The notes beneath the pieces were generated by a model, which saw only the letters and a program-made list of their open reading frames with translations, made no database searches and had not been told where the DNA came from. A stretch of 12,977 nucleotides of DNA, from positions 1-12,977 of the forward strand of contig JAMOSA010000139.1 in NCBI GenBank assembly GCA_027063325.1, read 5' to 3'. This DNA comes from Campylobacteraceae bacterium. GTDB lineage: Bacteria > Campylobacterota > Campylobacteria > Campylobacterales > Sulfurovaceae. The position numbers were made by a program, and so were the translations under genes. Positions 6,566-12,977 of this stretch are shown here, in pieces; positions within the stretch are counted from its first letter, which is position 1; each line of letters begins with the position of its first letter.

Positions 6566-6802
6566 CTATTTTGCATCAACAAATGCAAATTTTGCATTAT
6601 CTTTACTGATCATTTTTACATTGTCCAAACTACCAACAATTGGAGCTGGATCATAATAGTGAGTAGCTTCAGCTTTTTGAATACTAATAGCATTAGATAC
6701 CAGATAAAATAGAATACCTAATAGTAGTGCTGTAGCTATTAACATACCAACTACACCATCAATTCCCCAAGCATTTCTATTTGTATTTTCAGTTGCTGCC
6801 AT
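6566..6802 (-). CDS. DUF4006 family protein
   Basis: A 78-residue protein with a hydrophilic N-terminus, one transmembrane helix near 16-39 (GVVGMLIATALLLGILFYLV) and a C-terminal tail beginning SIQKAEATHYYDPAP (40-54). This matches DUF4006, a family restricted to Campylobacterota and found next to ccoNOQP. It probably has its tail in the periplasm and acts as an accessory or assembly factor for the oxidase, but no activity is known to me. It starts ten bases after ccoP with AAGGAG six bases before its ATG, and the next gene starts nine bases after its stop. Confidence 0.85.
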   Translation of the reverse strand: MAATENTNRNAWGIDGVVGMLIATALLLGILFYLVSNAISIQKAEATHYYDPAPIVGSLDNVKMISKDNAKFAFVDAK

Positions 6803-6812
6803 TTATGACTCC

Positions 6813-7700
6813 TTACTGCTTCAATGTAGCAAGATAACTTGCTAATGCTTTCTCCTGAACAGGAGTAAATCTACCAGGGAATGCTGGCATTTTGCCTATA
6901 ATACCCTCTTTACCATGCTTTAATACATGTTGTACCAAAGTCAAATCATATCCAGCTAAATCAGGAGCTGTGCCACCATTTCCTTTGCCATCTTGACCAT
7001 GACAACCAGCACATGTACCCCAAGCTGCTGGTGCAGTACCTTTGAGTCCACCTGCTACATACTTGGCAATATCTTCTGCATCTTTACCTTGAGCCATACC
7101 TGCTGGCATTGCACCCATTGGATATTTCAATTGATCTTGACCATTTTTAATAACTGCCAAAACCTGTTCTTTTGTAAATCTACTTGTAAAATCCTGTGCT
7201 TTGCCAGATAATCCGTCACCAGTTTCACCATGACATGGAGCACATTGAACCAAGAATATAGATTCACCCATCTCTTTTAATACTTCAGGAGAAGCATTTT
7301 TGTGAACCTGTTCAAACTTGGCATTATACTCTTTTACCTCTTTGTTCCACTCACCAATTTGACTATATGCATTTAGTGGATAACCCCACAAAAAGTACCA
7401 TACAGCCCAAACCATAGTACCAAAAAATGACCATGCCCAACCTGGTGGAAGTTCATTTTTGTACTCACCAATACCATCCCAATTCTCTTCTGCAAGTTCA
7501 CCTGTTGCTGTATCGGTTTTCATCTGAGCCATATACTTTGCACCTACACCAAATGTAAGTACAGCAATAGCAATAGCACCTATGAATGTAATCATATTGA
7601 TAGGATCAGTCAAATCAATATGCATCTGCTGGACAACAACAAGTGTAGCTACTATCAATACACCTGCAAGTGCCAATCCCTTGACAATGAATGAATTCAT
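6813..7700 (-). CDS. ccoP: cbb3 cytochrome oxidase diheme subunit CcoP
   Basis: CcoP passes electrons from cytochrome c donors to CcoO in the cbb3 oxidase. The 295-residue protein has three hydrophobic segments near 4-23, 34-53 and 87-107, then two periplasmic cytochrome c domains. The CcoP N-domain signature is WDGIGEYKNELPPGW (74-88). Heme sites are CAPCH (153-157) with Met198 in MGAMPAGM as probable axial ligand, and CAGCH (230-234) with Met271 in KMPAFPGRF. Three helices put the N-terminus inside and the hemes outside, as required. It follows ccoQ with no gap (TAG then ATG), and the AAGGAG ribosome site lies in the last ccoQ codons, so translation is coupled. Confidence 0.97.
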   Translation of the reverse strand: MNSFIVKGLALAGVLIVATLVVVQQMHIDLTDPINMITFIGAIAIAVLTFGVGAKYMAQMKTDTATGELAEENWDGIGEYKNELPPGWAWSFFGTMVWAVWYFLWGYPLNAYSQIGEWNKEVKEYNAKFEQVHKNASPEVLKEMGESIFLVQCAPCHGETGDGLSGKAQDFTSRFTKEQVLAVIKNGQDQLKYPMGAMPAGMAQGKDAEDIAKYVAGGLKGTAPAAWGTCAGCHGQDGKGNGGTAPDLAGYDLTLVQHVLKHGKEGIIGKMPAFPGRFTPVQEKALASYLATLKQ

Positions 7701-7913
7701 CTACTTCTCCTTCTTTTCGTTCGTTTCTTTAGGGTTCTCTTCTATAGGCTTATCAGTTAGCTCATCATCAAGAGCCATCTTGCCATACTTCTCATAATCC
7801 CTAACACCATCTTTTTCACTCTTATAAAGATGCAGGATATAGCCATAAAGAATCACGACCAAAAAGATCGTGAAGAAAAAGAAGGCATATCCTTGCATTT
7901 CAGTTAAAGACAC
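7701..7913 (-). CDS. ccoQ: cbb3 cytochrome oxidase subunit CcoQ
   Basis: A 70-residue single-helix protein, the small CcoQ subunit that stabilises the cbb3 complex. The helix is near 8-28 (YAFFFFTIFLVVILYGYILH is its core), followed by a long charged cytoplasmic tail rich in Glu and Lys. It starts with GTG; AGAGGTG on the minus strand ends about six bases before it. Met6 (ATG) would be an alternative start, but it is too far from the ribosome site and close to the helix. Position between ccoO (11 bases upstream) and ccoP (abutting) is standard for the operon. Confidence 0.92.
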   Translation of the reverse strand: MSLTEMQGYAFFFFTIFLVVILYGYILHLYKSEKDGVRDYEKYGKMALDDELTDKPIEENPKETNEKKEK

Positions 7914-7924
7914 TCTAACACCTC

Positions 7925-8593
7925 TTATTTAAGACGATTCAAGTATGCAATTAAAGCTACAATTTCAGGTACTTTACCCTGATTTACCATAGCTTCAACC
8001 TCTTTATTTTTCATCTCTTTAGCTATCTTTTTAGCTTCTGGTAAAAGTTTCTCTTTATAGTACTTTTCATAAGCCTCTTTGCTAGGTGCAATCTCTGGTC
8101 CATATGGAGTATTAAATACTCTTTTTACTGTTACAGCTTCTGCATATGCAGTCTCAGTATCAGCTATATTTTTAAACTGATGTTTATAAGCTGGCATTAT
8201 AGATGTAGGAACAACAGATTTTGGATCCCACATATGGTTTGCATGCCAGTCTGAAGTTCTATAATTACCTACACGGTGCAAATCAGGACCTGTTCTTTTT
8301 GAACCCCAAAGGAATGGTCTATCATATGCATACTCACCAGATAGTGAATATTGACCATATCTATCTGTCTCAGCCTTAAAAGGACGAATCAACTGTGAAT
8401 GACAAGCAATACAGTTATCTTTTTTGTAAACCTCTTTACCGGCAAGTTCAAGTACTGTATATGGCTTTAATCCTTTGATAGGACGAGCCGCCTCGGCAAA
8501 GTTAGGCAAAATCTCTATAAGACCTGCAAACGCAATTACTATAAATACCCCTACTGAGAAGAGAAAAGGATTTTTTTCCAACCAATGAAACAT
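7925..8593 (-). CDS. ccoO: cbb3 cytochrome oxidase monoheme subunit CcoO
   Basis: CcoO is the membrane-anchored monoheme cytochrome c that hands electrons to CcoN. The 222-residue protein has an N-terminal anchor helix near 10-29, a c-type heme site CIACH (61-65) followed by the family motif SQLIRPF, and a probable axial Met133 in PTSIMPAY. Other conserved stretches are KRTGPDLHRVG (99-109) and SDWHANHMWDP (114-124). The length is somewhat normal to long for the family. The ATG has GGGAGG six bases upstream, and the gene begins 12 bases after ccoN. Confidence 0.97.
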   Translation of the reverse strand: MFHWLEKNPFLFSVGVFIVIAFAGLIEILPNFAEAARPIKGLKPYTVLELAGKEVYKKDNCIACHSQLIRPFKAETDRYGQYSLSGEYAYDRPFLWGSKRTGPDLHRVGNYRTSDWHANHMWDPKSVVPTSIMPAYKHQFKNIADTETAYAEAVTVKRVFNTPYGPEIAPSKEAYEKYYKEKLLPEAKKIAKEMKNKEVEAMVNQGKVPEIVALIAYLNRLK

Positions 8594-8605
8594 TATCTAC
8601 CTCCC

Positions 8606-10072
8606 TTATGCCATAGGCGATCTGAATTGAGGCTCATTTTCGAGCTTTCTACCTGCTGTTGCAGTTTTGTACAAGTTATATGCAAACATAAATACACCTA
8701 TTAAGAATAACAATCCACCAATTGCTCTGATTGTATAGTATGGATGTAGTACTGTAACAGTATCAATAAAGCTATACATCAAGTTACCATACTCATCAAC
8801 AGCTCTCCACATCATACCTTGAGTAATACCTGCAATCCACATAGATGTAAAGTAGAGTACAACACCAGTTGTTTGAATCCAAAATTGTGCTTCAAGAAGT
8901 GATTTACTGTAGATCTCTCTTTTGAAGACTCTTGTTGACATATGCATCAATGCTGCAAATATCATAAATGCAACCCAACCAAGAACACCATCATGAACAT
9001 GACCTGGAATCCAATCTGTAAAGTGTGCAATAGCATTTACTGACTTAACTGCTTGAATAGGACCTTCCAATGTTGAAAGCATATAGAATGTAGAAGCCAA
9101 AACCATAAACTTGATAAGTGGATTTTCTGTAAGCTGATTCCACTCACCCTTCATTGTGAGTAGCATGTTAATTGCACTACCCCAAGATGGAAGAATAAGA
9201 ACAACAGAGAATATTGAACCCATTGTCTGCATCCAATCTGGAACTGTTGACCATAACAAGTGGTGTCCACCTGCCCACAGATATACAAACATCAATCCCC
9301 AGAATGAAAGAAGAGAGAGTTTATATGAATATACAGCCTGTCCAGATTCTTTTGGCAAGAAGTAGTAAATTAGTGCAATAATAGGAACTGTAAATACAAA
9401 TGCAACTGCATTGTGTCCCCACCACCACTGTACAAGAGCATCATTGGTACCTGCATACATAGATACAGAGTGATACCATGCACCAAGTCCACCAGAGAAG
9501 AATAGTGTAGGAACTTCCATATTGTTAAATAGATACAACATTGCAACACCCAAGAAACAGGCTATGTAGTACCATAGTGAGATATACAGGGCTTTTTCTC
9601 TTCTTGCACCAATTAATGCAAACATATTAATACCCCATATAACCCAATATACAACTATTAATACATCCAGTGGCCACTCCATCTGAGCATACTCTTTGTT
9701 TGCAGTAATACCCATTCCAAGAGAGATAACCATTCCAGTAGCTGCTACAAGATATGCTACAAACTGAAATTTTGCCAAAGCATTTATAAGTGGAAGCTCA
9801 CCCATAGATACTTTCAAAACTCTTGGAGCCGAGTAGTAAAAAGATGCCATAATACCACTAAGTGTAAATCCATAAATTACCACATTTGTGTGAAGTGGTC
9901 TAAGTCTTGAGAATGTACCATACTCACCCATTAAGTAGTTCAGCTCCGGAAAAGCCAATTGAGCTGCAATAAGAACACCAATAGTCATTCCTACAATACC
10001 AAAAATGACTGTAGTCCACATATAAAGTTTTGCAACGGAATAGTCATATTCCAATGCTGTGTTAGACTGCAT
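8606..10072 (-). CDS. ccoN: cbb3 cytochrome oxidase catalytic subunit CcoN
   Basis: CcoN is the proton-pumping heme-copper subunit that reduces oxygen at low concentration in the inner membrane. The 488-residue, roughly 12-helix protein keeps every catalytic residue: His61 (PLHTNVVIYG) and His360 for low-spin heme b, His358 for heme b3 (IPGHVHDG), and CuB ligands His220 (WWWGHNAVAF), His270 and His271 (WAGGHHLLWS). Tyr264 is placed 44 residues after His220, the same spacing as the cross-linked His-Tyr pair of the Pseudomonas stutzeri enzyme. The C-type pattern excludes an A-type oxidase or NO reductase. The ATG has a strong AGGAGG (10083-10078) five bases upstream. It heads the operon and lies 170 bases after ddl, with its own promoter candidate and an inverted repeat in the gap. 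Confidence 0.98.
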   Translation of the reverse strand: MQSNTALEYDYSVAKLYMWTTVIFGIVGMTIGVLIAAQLAFPELNYLMGEYGTFSRLRPLHTNVVIYGFTLSGIMASFYYSAPRVLKVSMGELPLINALAKFQFVAYLVAATGMVISLGMGITANKEYAQMEWPLDVLIVVYWVIWGINMFALIGARREKALYISLWYYIACFLGVAMLYLFNNMEVPTLFFSGGLGAWYHSVSMYAGTNDALVQWWWGHNAVAFVFTVPIIALIYYFLPKESGQAVYSYKLSLLSFWGLMFVYLWAGGHHLLWSTVPDWMQTMGSIFSVVLILPSWGSAINMLLTMKGEWNQLTENPLIKFMVLASTFYMLSTLEGPIQAVKSVNAIAHFTDWIPGHVHDGVLGWVAFMIFAALMHMSTRVFKREIYSKSLLEAQFWIQTTGVVLYFTSMWIAGITQGMMWRAVDEYGNLMYSFIDTVTVLHPYYTIRAIGGLLFLIGVFMFAYNLYKTATAGRKLENEPQFRSPMA

Positions 10073-10094
10073 ACAAGCCTCCTAAAAGAAATTT

Positions 10095-10119
10095 TGTTAC
10101 TAAATGCGTAACAGTAACA
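10095..10119. repeat. Inverted repeat in the ccoN promoter region, operator-like
   Basis: TGTTACT (10095-10101) and AGTAACA (10113-10119) form a perfect 7-bp inverted repeat; nested in it GTTAC (10096-10100) pairs with GTAAC (10108-10112). It begins about five bases downstream of the -10 box, covering the expected transcription start of the ccoNOQP transcript and ending 11 bases before the Shine-Dalgarno site. Such a place fits a repressor operator or a 5'-leader hairpin. The half-sites do not match the FNR box TTGAT-N4-ATCAA. Confidence 0.4.
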
Positions 10120-10123
10120 CATA

Positions 10124-10129
10124 ATTATA
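10124..10129 (-). promoter_or_regulatory. ccoN: -10 box of the ccoNOQP operon promoter
   Basis: Minus-strand TATAAT (10129-10124) in TTTCATATAATTATG is preceded by T-rich sequence with no clear -35, as usual in this phylum. Transcription would begin near 10117 and leave about 45 bases of leader containing the inverted repeat and a strong AGGAGG. It is the best of several AT-rich candidates in the 170-base gap upstream of ccoN. Confidence 0.5.
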
Positions 10130-10214
10130 TGAAAGCAAAACTATAAAAACACTTAAATGAAATATAGAATAAGTTATATTTGATTAGTAGTTAAGATAAA
10201 GTTATAATAGATAT

Positions 10215-10241
10215 AAAATGGCAAAATGCCATAAAATGGCA
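10215..10241 (-). terminator. Triple 9-bp palindromic repeat after ddl, probable terminator
   Basis: AAAATGGCA, AAATGCCAT and AAAATGGCA follow each other without gap, so the middle unit can pair with either neighbour. On the minus strand, starting one base after the ddl stop, TGCCAT-TTT-ATGGCA is followed by TTTTGCCATTTT, and the alternative ATGGCA-TTT-TGCCAT is followed by TTTATAT. Both look like short-stem terminators of ddl. The palindromic spacing also allows a protein-binding role. Confidence 0.45.
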
Positions 10242-10242
10242 C

Positions 10243-11286
10243 TTATGCTTTACCTTTGGCACTTTGTATAGAGTGTATATATTTATAATCTATAGTTATA
10301 TTTCTCTCTTTTGGTAGCACTTTTGCCAATCTCTCTATCATATTTTCAAAATCTTTAAAGAGATAATTTGCCATAGAACCTGGAATCGGATTGATTTCAT
10401 TCAGATAGATTTTATCATCTATTACAAAGAAATCACACCTTATAATACTGCCTTCAAACATATCTGAGTATATCTTTTCAAATGCTTCAATCATTCTATT
10501 TTTCAATACATTATCAATAGAAGCTTCATTTATACTATTATCTCTTGAAAAATCCATATATTTTTTATCAAAATCCAAAAATTCATCTTTGTGTGGCTCT
10601 TCAACAATAGATAACTCCCAAACAGAACTTTTACAACCAGCCAGATTATATTCACTAATACCCTCGATAAAAGGTTCAATTATTACTGTATCGTCAAACT
10701 CAAATGCCACATCAAGAGCATAATTTAAATCATCACCATCTTTTACAATAGATACACCTATTGAACTGCCAAGATGCACAGGTTTTATGATAAATGGTCT
10801 TTTTGTTTTTATCTCTTTAGTGCCTTTTTTATATAAAACTTCATATGGTAATACTTCAATACCAACTGATTTTGCATACAACTTTGTAAGTATTTTACTG
10901 TAACTGATTGCTGAAGCTTCAACTCTTGGTCCTATATAGGAGATTGAGTAAAACTCCATCAATGAAGCTATTTTGCCATCTTCTCCATCTCTACCGTGAA
11001 TCAGATTCAAAACCACATCACAATCAAGAGATTTTTTTGAACCCATAAGACCCAATGTATAAAAGCCACCCTTTTGAATATATACTCTTTTACTCTTTTT
11101 ATAATCTCCACTGCTAAAGTATGATGATTTTAGATTGTCTGCATCTATATGATACATATCTCTATTTGCATCTACAAAAACAAAATCCAGATTTTGAGAC
11201 TTTAAAACCTTTTTGAGCGTAATTGTACTGACAATACTTATCTCATGCTCAAAACTGGAGCCACCAAATATTATAACTATATTCAT
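10243..11286 (-). CDS. ddl: D-alanine--D-alanine ligase
   Basis: Ddl joins two D-alanines with ATP for the peptidoglycan stem peptide in the cytoplasm. The 347-residue ATP-grasp protein shows GGSSFEHEISI (8-18), LIHGRDGEDG (95-104), YIGPRVEASAISYSK (117-131), the ATP-binding KPVHLGSSIGV (168-178), EPFIEGISEYNLA (204-216) and the metal-binding CDFFVID (284-290) with LNEINPIPGS (295-304). All ligand residues of the family that I can place are present. It follows the small membrane-protein gene with no gap (TAG then ATG), only a weak GAGAAG site precedes it, so it probably depends on translational coupling. A palindromic repeat follows its stop. Confidence 0.97.
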   Translation of the reverse strand: MNIVIIFGGSSFEHEISIVSTITLKKVLKSQNLDFVFVDANRDMYHIDADNLKSSYFSSGDYKKSKRVYIQKGGFYTLGLMGSKKSLDCDVVLNLIHGRDGEDGKIASLMEFYSISYIGPRVEASAISYSKILTKLYAKSVGIEVLPYEVLYKKGTKEIKTKRPFIIKPVHLGSSIGVSIVKDGDDLNYALDVAFEFDDTVIIEPFIEGISEYNLAGCKSSVWELSIVEEPHKDEFLDFDKKYMDFSRDNSINEASIDNVLKNRMIEAFEKIYSDMFEGSIIRCDFFVIDDKIYLNEINPIPGSMANYLFKDFENMIERLAKVLPKERNITIDYKYIHSIQSAKGKA

Positions 11287-11529
11287 CTACTTCTCACTTT
11301 CATCTTTTAGTTGTTTCTCATAATACTCTATACCTTTGAAAGATATAGTCAATATACCAAATATAATCATCGTACCTATAATACACCTTGGAGCCTGTTG
11401 TGCAAAAGGTAGACCACTGCCAAGAATTAAAACAAGCATTACAATCCATGCTACTATTGTAAAGAGTGCAAAGAGCCTCTTCAACCACTTTAGAATTATT
11501 AACTTAGTATCTTTTTTTTGATTTTCCAT
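11287..11529 (-). CDS. Small two-helix membrane protein upstream of ddl
   Basis: An 80-residue protein I do not recognise. From the chosen start MENQKKDTK it has a basic N-terminus, a hydrophobic segment near 18-37 (FALFTIVAWIVMLVLILG), a short loop with a cysteine, a second segment near 49-63 and a charged C-terminus. The ORF is open to an upstream ATG at 11589, but that would add 20 non-membrane residues, run through the ispA promoter and overlap the ispA start, so the inner ATG at 11529 is preferred although no clear ribosome site precedes it. The gene abuts ddl, so the two are co-transcribed; an envelope role is possible by association only. It is divergent from ispA. Confidence 0.6.
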   Translation of the reverse strand: MENQKKDTKLIILKWLKRLFALFTIVAWIVMLVLILGSGLPFAQQAPRCIIGTMIIFGILTISFKGIEYYEKQLKDESEK

Positions 11530-11551
11530 GCGGTATTTTATCGAAATTAGA

Positions 11552-11557
11552 TATAAT
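11552..11557 (+). promoter_or_regulatory. ispA: -10 box of the ispA-tkt promoter
   Basis: TATAAT in TTAGATATAATTCG ends 26 bases before the ispA ATG at 11584; there is no convincing -35. On the other strand the same bases include TATATC, a possible -10 for the divergent small membrane protein and ddl, so the two promoters may overlap in this 54-base gap. Confidence 0.5.
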
Positions 11558-11583
11558 TCGCCAATATCACAGAAAGCGGATTT

Positions 11584-12435
11584 ATGCAAGAGTTTGAAGA
11601 TTTTCTTATAAATAATTTACCAAAAATTGACACATTTCACCCAACCTATCAAAAGGCATTGCATGAGATGCTAACAGCAGGGGGAAAGAGATTTAGACCA
11701 AAACTGCTCTTATCAATAGTAAAAGCCTATGAGCCTCTTTTGGTTAAATCAGCGATGTATCCAGCATTGGCACTTGAACTGTTTCATACATATTCACTAA
11801 TTCATGATGATTTACCGGCTATGGATAATGCCTCTTTTCGCAGAGGTCATCCAACTTTGCATACTACATATGATGAAGCATTGGCAATTTTAATAGGAGA
11901 TGGACTAAATACCCATGCTTTTGAACTCATAGCTTCTGCTCCACTAAGAGATGATGTCAAAACAAAGCTTACTTTGATACTCTCAAGAAATGGAGGAAGC
12001 GGTGGTATGGTGCTTGGACAGGCAATAGATTTGTACTTTGAAAACAAACCATTGTCACTACAAGAGATTATAGAGTTGCATACAAATAAAACTGCAAAAC
12101 TGATAGCTGCATCTTTGCAGATGGGAGCTGTTATTGCAGATGCAAAGAGTATTACAGAAGAGAAATTGTATGATTTTGGTATAAAACTTGGAATACTCTT
12201 CCAGGTACAAGATGATATATTAGATGCTGTTCAAACAGATACCCAAGCTGGTAAACCAACCAACAATGACAGTAACAAAAACAGTTTTGTTACACTTCTT
12301 GGTACAAAAGAGGCTATAGAGTATGCCGATAATTTGGCAATTGAAATACAAAAACAGTTTGGTGAGTTTGAACCAAATATTCAAAATGCACTCAAACCAC
12401 TAATGGATAAATATCTAAACAGACACAAACAATAA
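11584..12435 (+). CDS. ispA: Farnesyl diphosphate synthase (class II polyprenyl synthase)
   Basis: IspA condenses dimethylallyl and isopentenyl diphosphates to geranyl and farnesyl diphosphate, the precursor of undecaprenyl carrier and quinone side chains. The 283-residue protein shows GGKRFRPK (33-40), the first Asp-rich motif DDLPAMD (75-81) with the four-residue spacing of bacterial FPP synthases, RRGHPTLH (86-93), GQAIDL (145-150) and the second Asp-rich motif FQVQDDILD (206-214) with AGKPTNND. Tyr70, the fifth residue before the first Asp, matches the E. coli enzyme and argues for a C15 product; geranylgeranyl synthase is less likely. The ribosome site is weak (AAGCGGA close to the ATG). 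tkt follows after 30 bases. Confidence 0.95.
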   Translation: MQEFEDFLINNLPKIDTFHPTYQKALHEMLTAGGKRFRPKLLLSIVKAYEPLLVKSAMYPALALELFHTYSLIHDDLPAMDNASFRRGHPTLHTTYDEALAILIGDGLNTHAFELIASAPLRDDVKTKLTLILSRNGGSGGMVLGQAIDLYFENKPLSLQEIIELHTNKTAKLIAASLQMGAVIADAKSITEEKLYDFGIKLGILFQVQDDILDAVQTDTQAGKPTNNDSNKNSFVTLLGTKEAIEYADNLAIEIQKQFGEFEPNIQNALKPLMDKYLNRHKQ

Positions 12436-12465
12436 ATAATTAAGTAACCATAAGAAAGGATATAT

Positions 12466-12977
12466 ATGGCAAATGAGATGAGAAAAAAGATGGCTGATAC
12501 TATTAGGTTTTTGGCTGCAGATATGATACAAAAAGCAAAATCAGGACACCCCGGAGCTCCTATGGGACTAGCTGATATTGCAGTAGTATTGAGTGAACAC
12601 TTAAGACACAATCCAAAAAATCCAAAATGGTTAAACAGAGACAGATTGGTATTTTCCGGAGGTCATGCGACAGGACTTATATATTCACTTCTGTATCTTT
12701 GGGGATATGATATATCACTAGAGGATCTCAAAGAGTTTAGGCAACTTGATTCAAAAACCCCTGGACACCCTGAGTATAACCATACTCCAGGAGTTGAAAT
12801 TACAACAGGACCCCTTGGACAAGGTGTTGCAAATGCAGTAGGGTTTGCAATGGCAAAAGAGTTTACAGCAAACAGAGTAAACAGCCCAAACTGCAAACTG
12901 ATAGACCATAAAGTATATTGTCTTTGTGGAGACGGTGACTTGGAAGAGGGAATTAGCTACGAAGCTTGTGCATTGGC
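12466..12977 (+). CDS. tkt: Transketolase, 5' part cut by window end
   Basis: Transketolase moves two-carbon units between sugar phosphates in the pentose-phosphate and, in autotrophs, Calvin-type pathways, with thiamine diphosphate as cofactor. The first 170 codons are open to the window edge; the full protein should be about 640-660 residues. Seen are KSGHPGAPMG (25-34), SGGHATGLIYSLL (64-76), TPGHPEYNHTPGVEITTGPL (98-117) with GQG following, and the thiamine diphosphate/metal motif GDGDLEEGIS (155-164), all in the expected order and spacing. AAAGGA lies six to seven bases before the ATG. It is in operon with ispA, the same pairing as in Campylobacter jejuni. Confidence 0.95.
   Translation, partial: MANEMRKKMADTIRFLAADMIQKAKSGHPGAPMGLADIAVVLSEHLRHNPKNPKWLNRDRLVFSGGHATGLIYSLLYLWGYDISLEDLKEFRQLDSKTPGHPEYNHTPGVEITTGPLGQGVANAVGFAMAKEFTANRVNSPNCKLIDHKVYCLCGDGDLEEGISYEACAL

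Noticed and set aside
1..12977. CRISPR array, insertion sequence, prophage, toxin-antitoxin or defence genes
   Set aside because: No repeat-spacer pattern, transposase, integrase or terminal inverted repeats were seen, and all genes are core-type with uniform low GC and codon style.

Overview
The window looks like ordinary core chromosome of a low-GC Campylobacterota (Epsilonproteobacteria), closest in style to Sulfurimonas- or Sulfurovum-like free-living members. This rests on three things: a complete cbb3 oxidase operon ccoN-O-Q-P followed by DUF4006, a small gene set typical of this phylum; the ispA-tkt gene pair, also adjacent in Campylobacter jejuni; and promoters with clear TATAAT -10 boxes but mostly poor -35 boxes. 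Genus-level placement is inference. I see no mobile element, prophage, CRISPR array, tRNA or rRNA gene, and no gene-free stretch longer than about 215 bases.

Layout. Positions 1-215 are non-coding and hold a consensus-perfect sigma70 promoter firing leftward out of the window, plus a probable rightward promoter. Positions 216-2397 (+) are a tight three-gene run: an RDD-type membrane protein, an MFS transporter, and mobA (molybdenum cofactor guanylyltransferase). Positions 2389-3969 (-) hold purM, a small DUF2892-like membrane protein and a thiamine-binding MTH1187-type protein; mobA and purM overlap tail to tail. Positions 4063-5292 (+) encode a BaiN/HI0933-type flavoprotein. Positions 5319-10072 (-) are the respiratory block, transcribed ccoN, ccoO, ccoQ, ccoP, DUF4006, an easily missed 33-residue membrane peptide, a TPM-like membrane-anchored protein, and a FixH-like protein. 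Positions 10243-11529 (-) hold ddl behind a small two-helix membrane protein. Positions 11584-12977 (+) hold ispA and the first 170 codons of tkt, cut by the window end.

How the genes work together. CcoN, CcoO, CcoQ and CcoP form the high-affinity terminal oxidase used under microaerobic conditions. All copper, heme and cross-linked tyrosine positions expected in CcoN and all CxxCH sites in CcoO and CcoP are present, so the enzyme should be active. The four downstream genes are tightly packed or overlapping and are probably assembly or accessory factors. The copper-import and insertion genes ccoI, ccoS and ccoG are not in this window. Ddl and IspA both serve envelope synthesis (D-Ala-D-Ala and the farnesyl precursor of undecaprenyl carrier), PurM purine synthesis, MobA molybdoenzymes.

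The most interesting items are the 33-residue peptide inside the cco operon, the outward consensus promoter at the left edge, the operator-like inverted repeat over the ccoN start region, and a 27-bp triple palindromic repeat just after ddl. I found no defence system or clearly novel multi-gene system.
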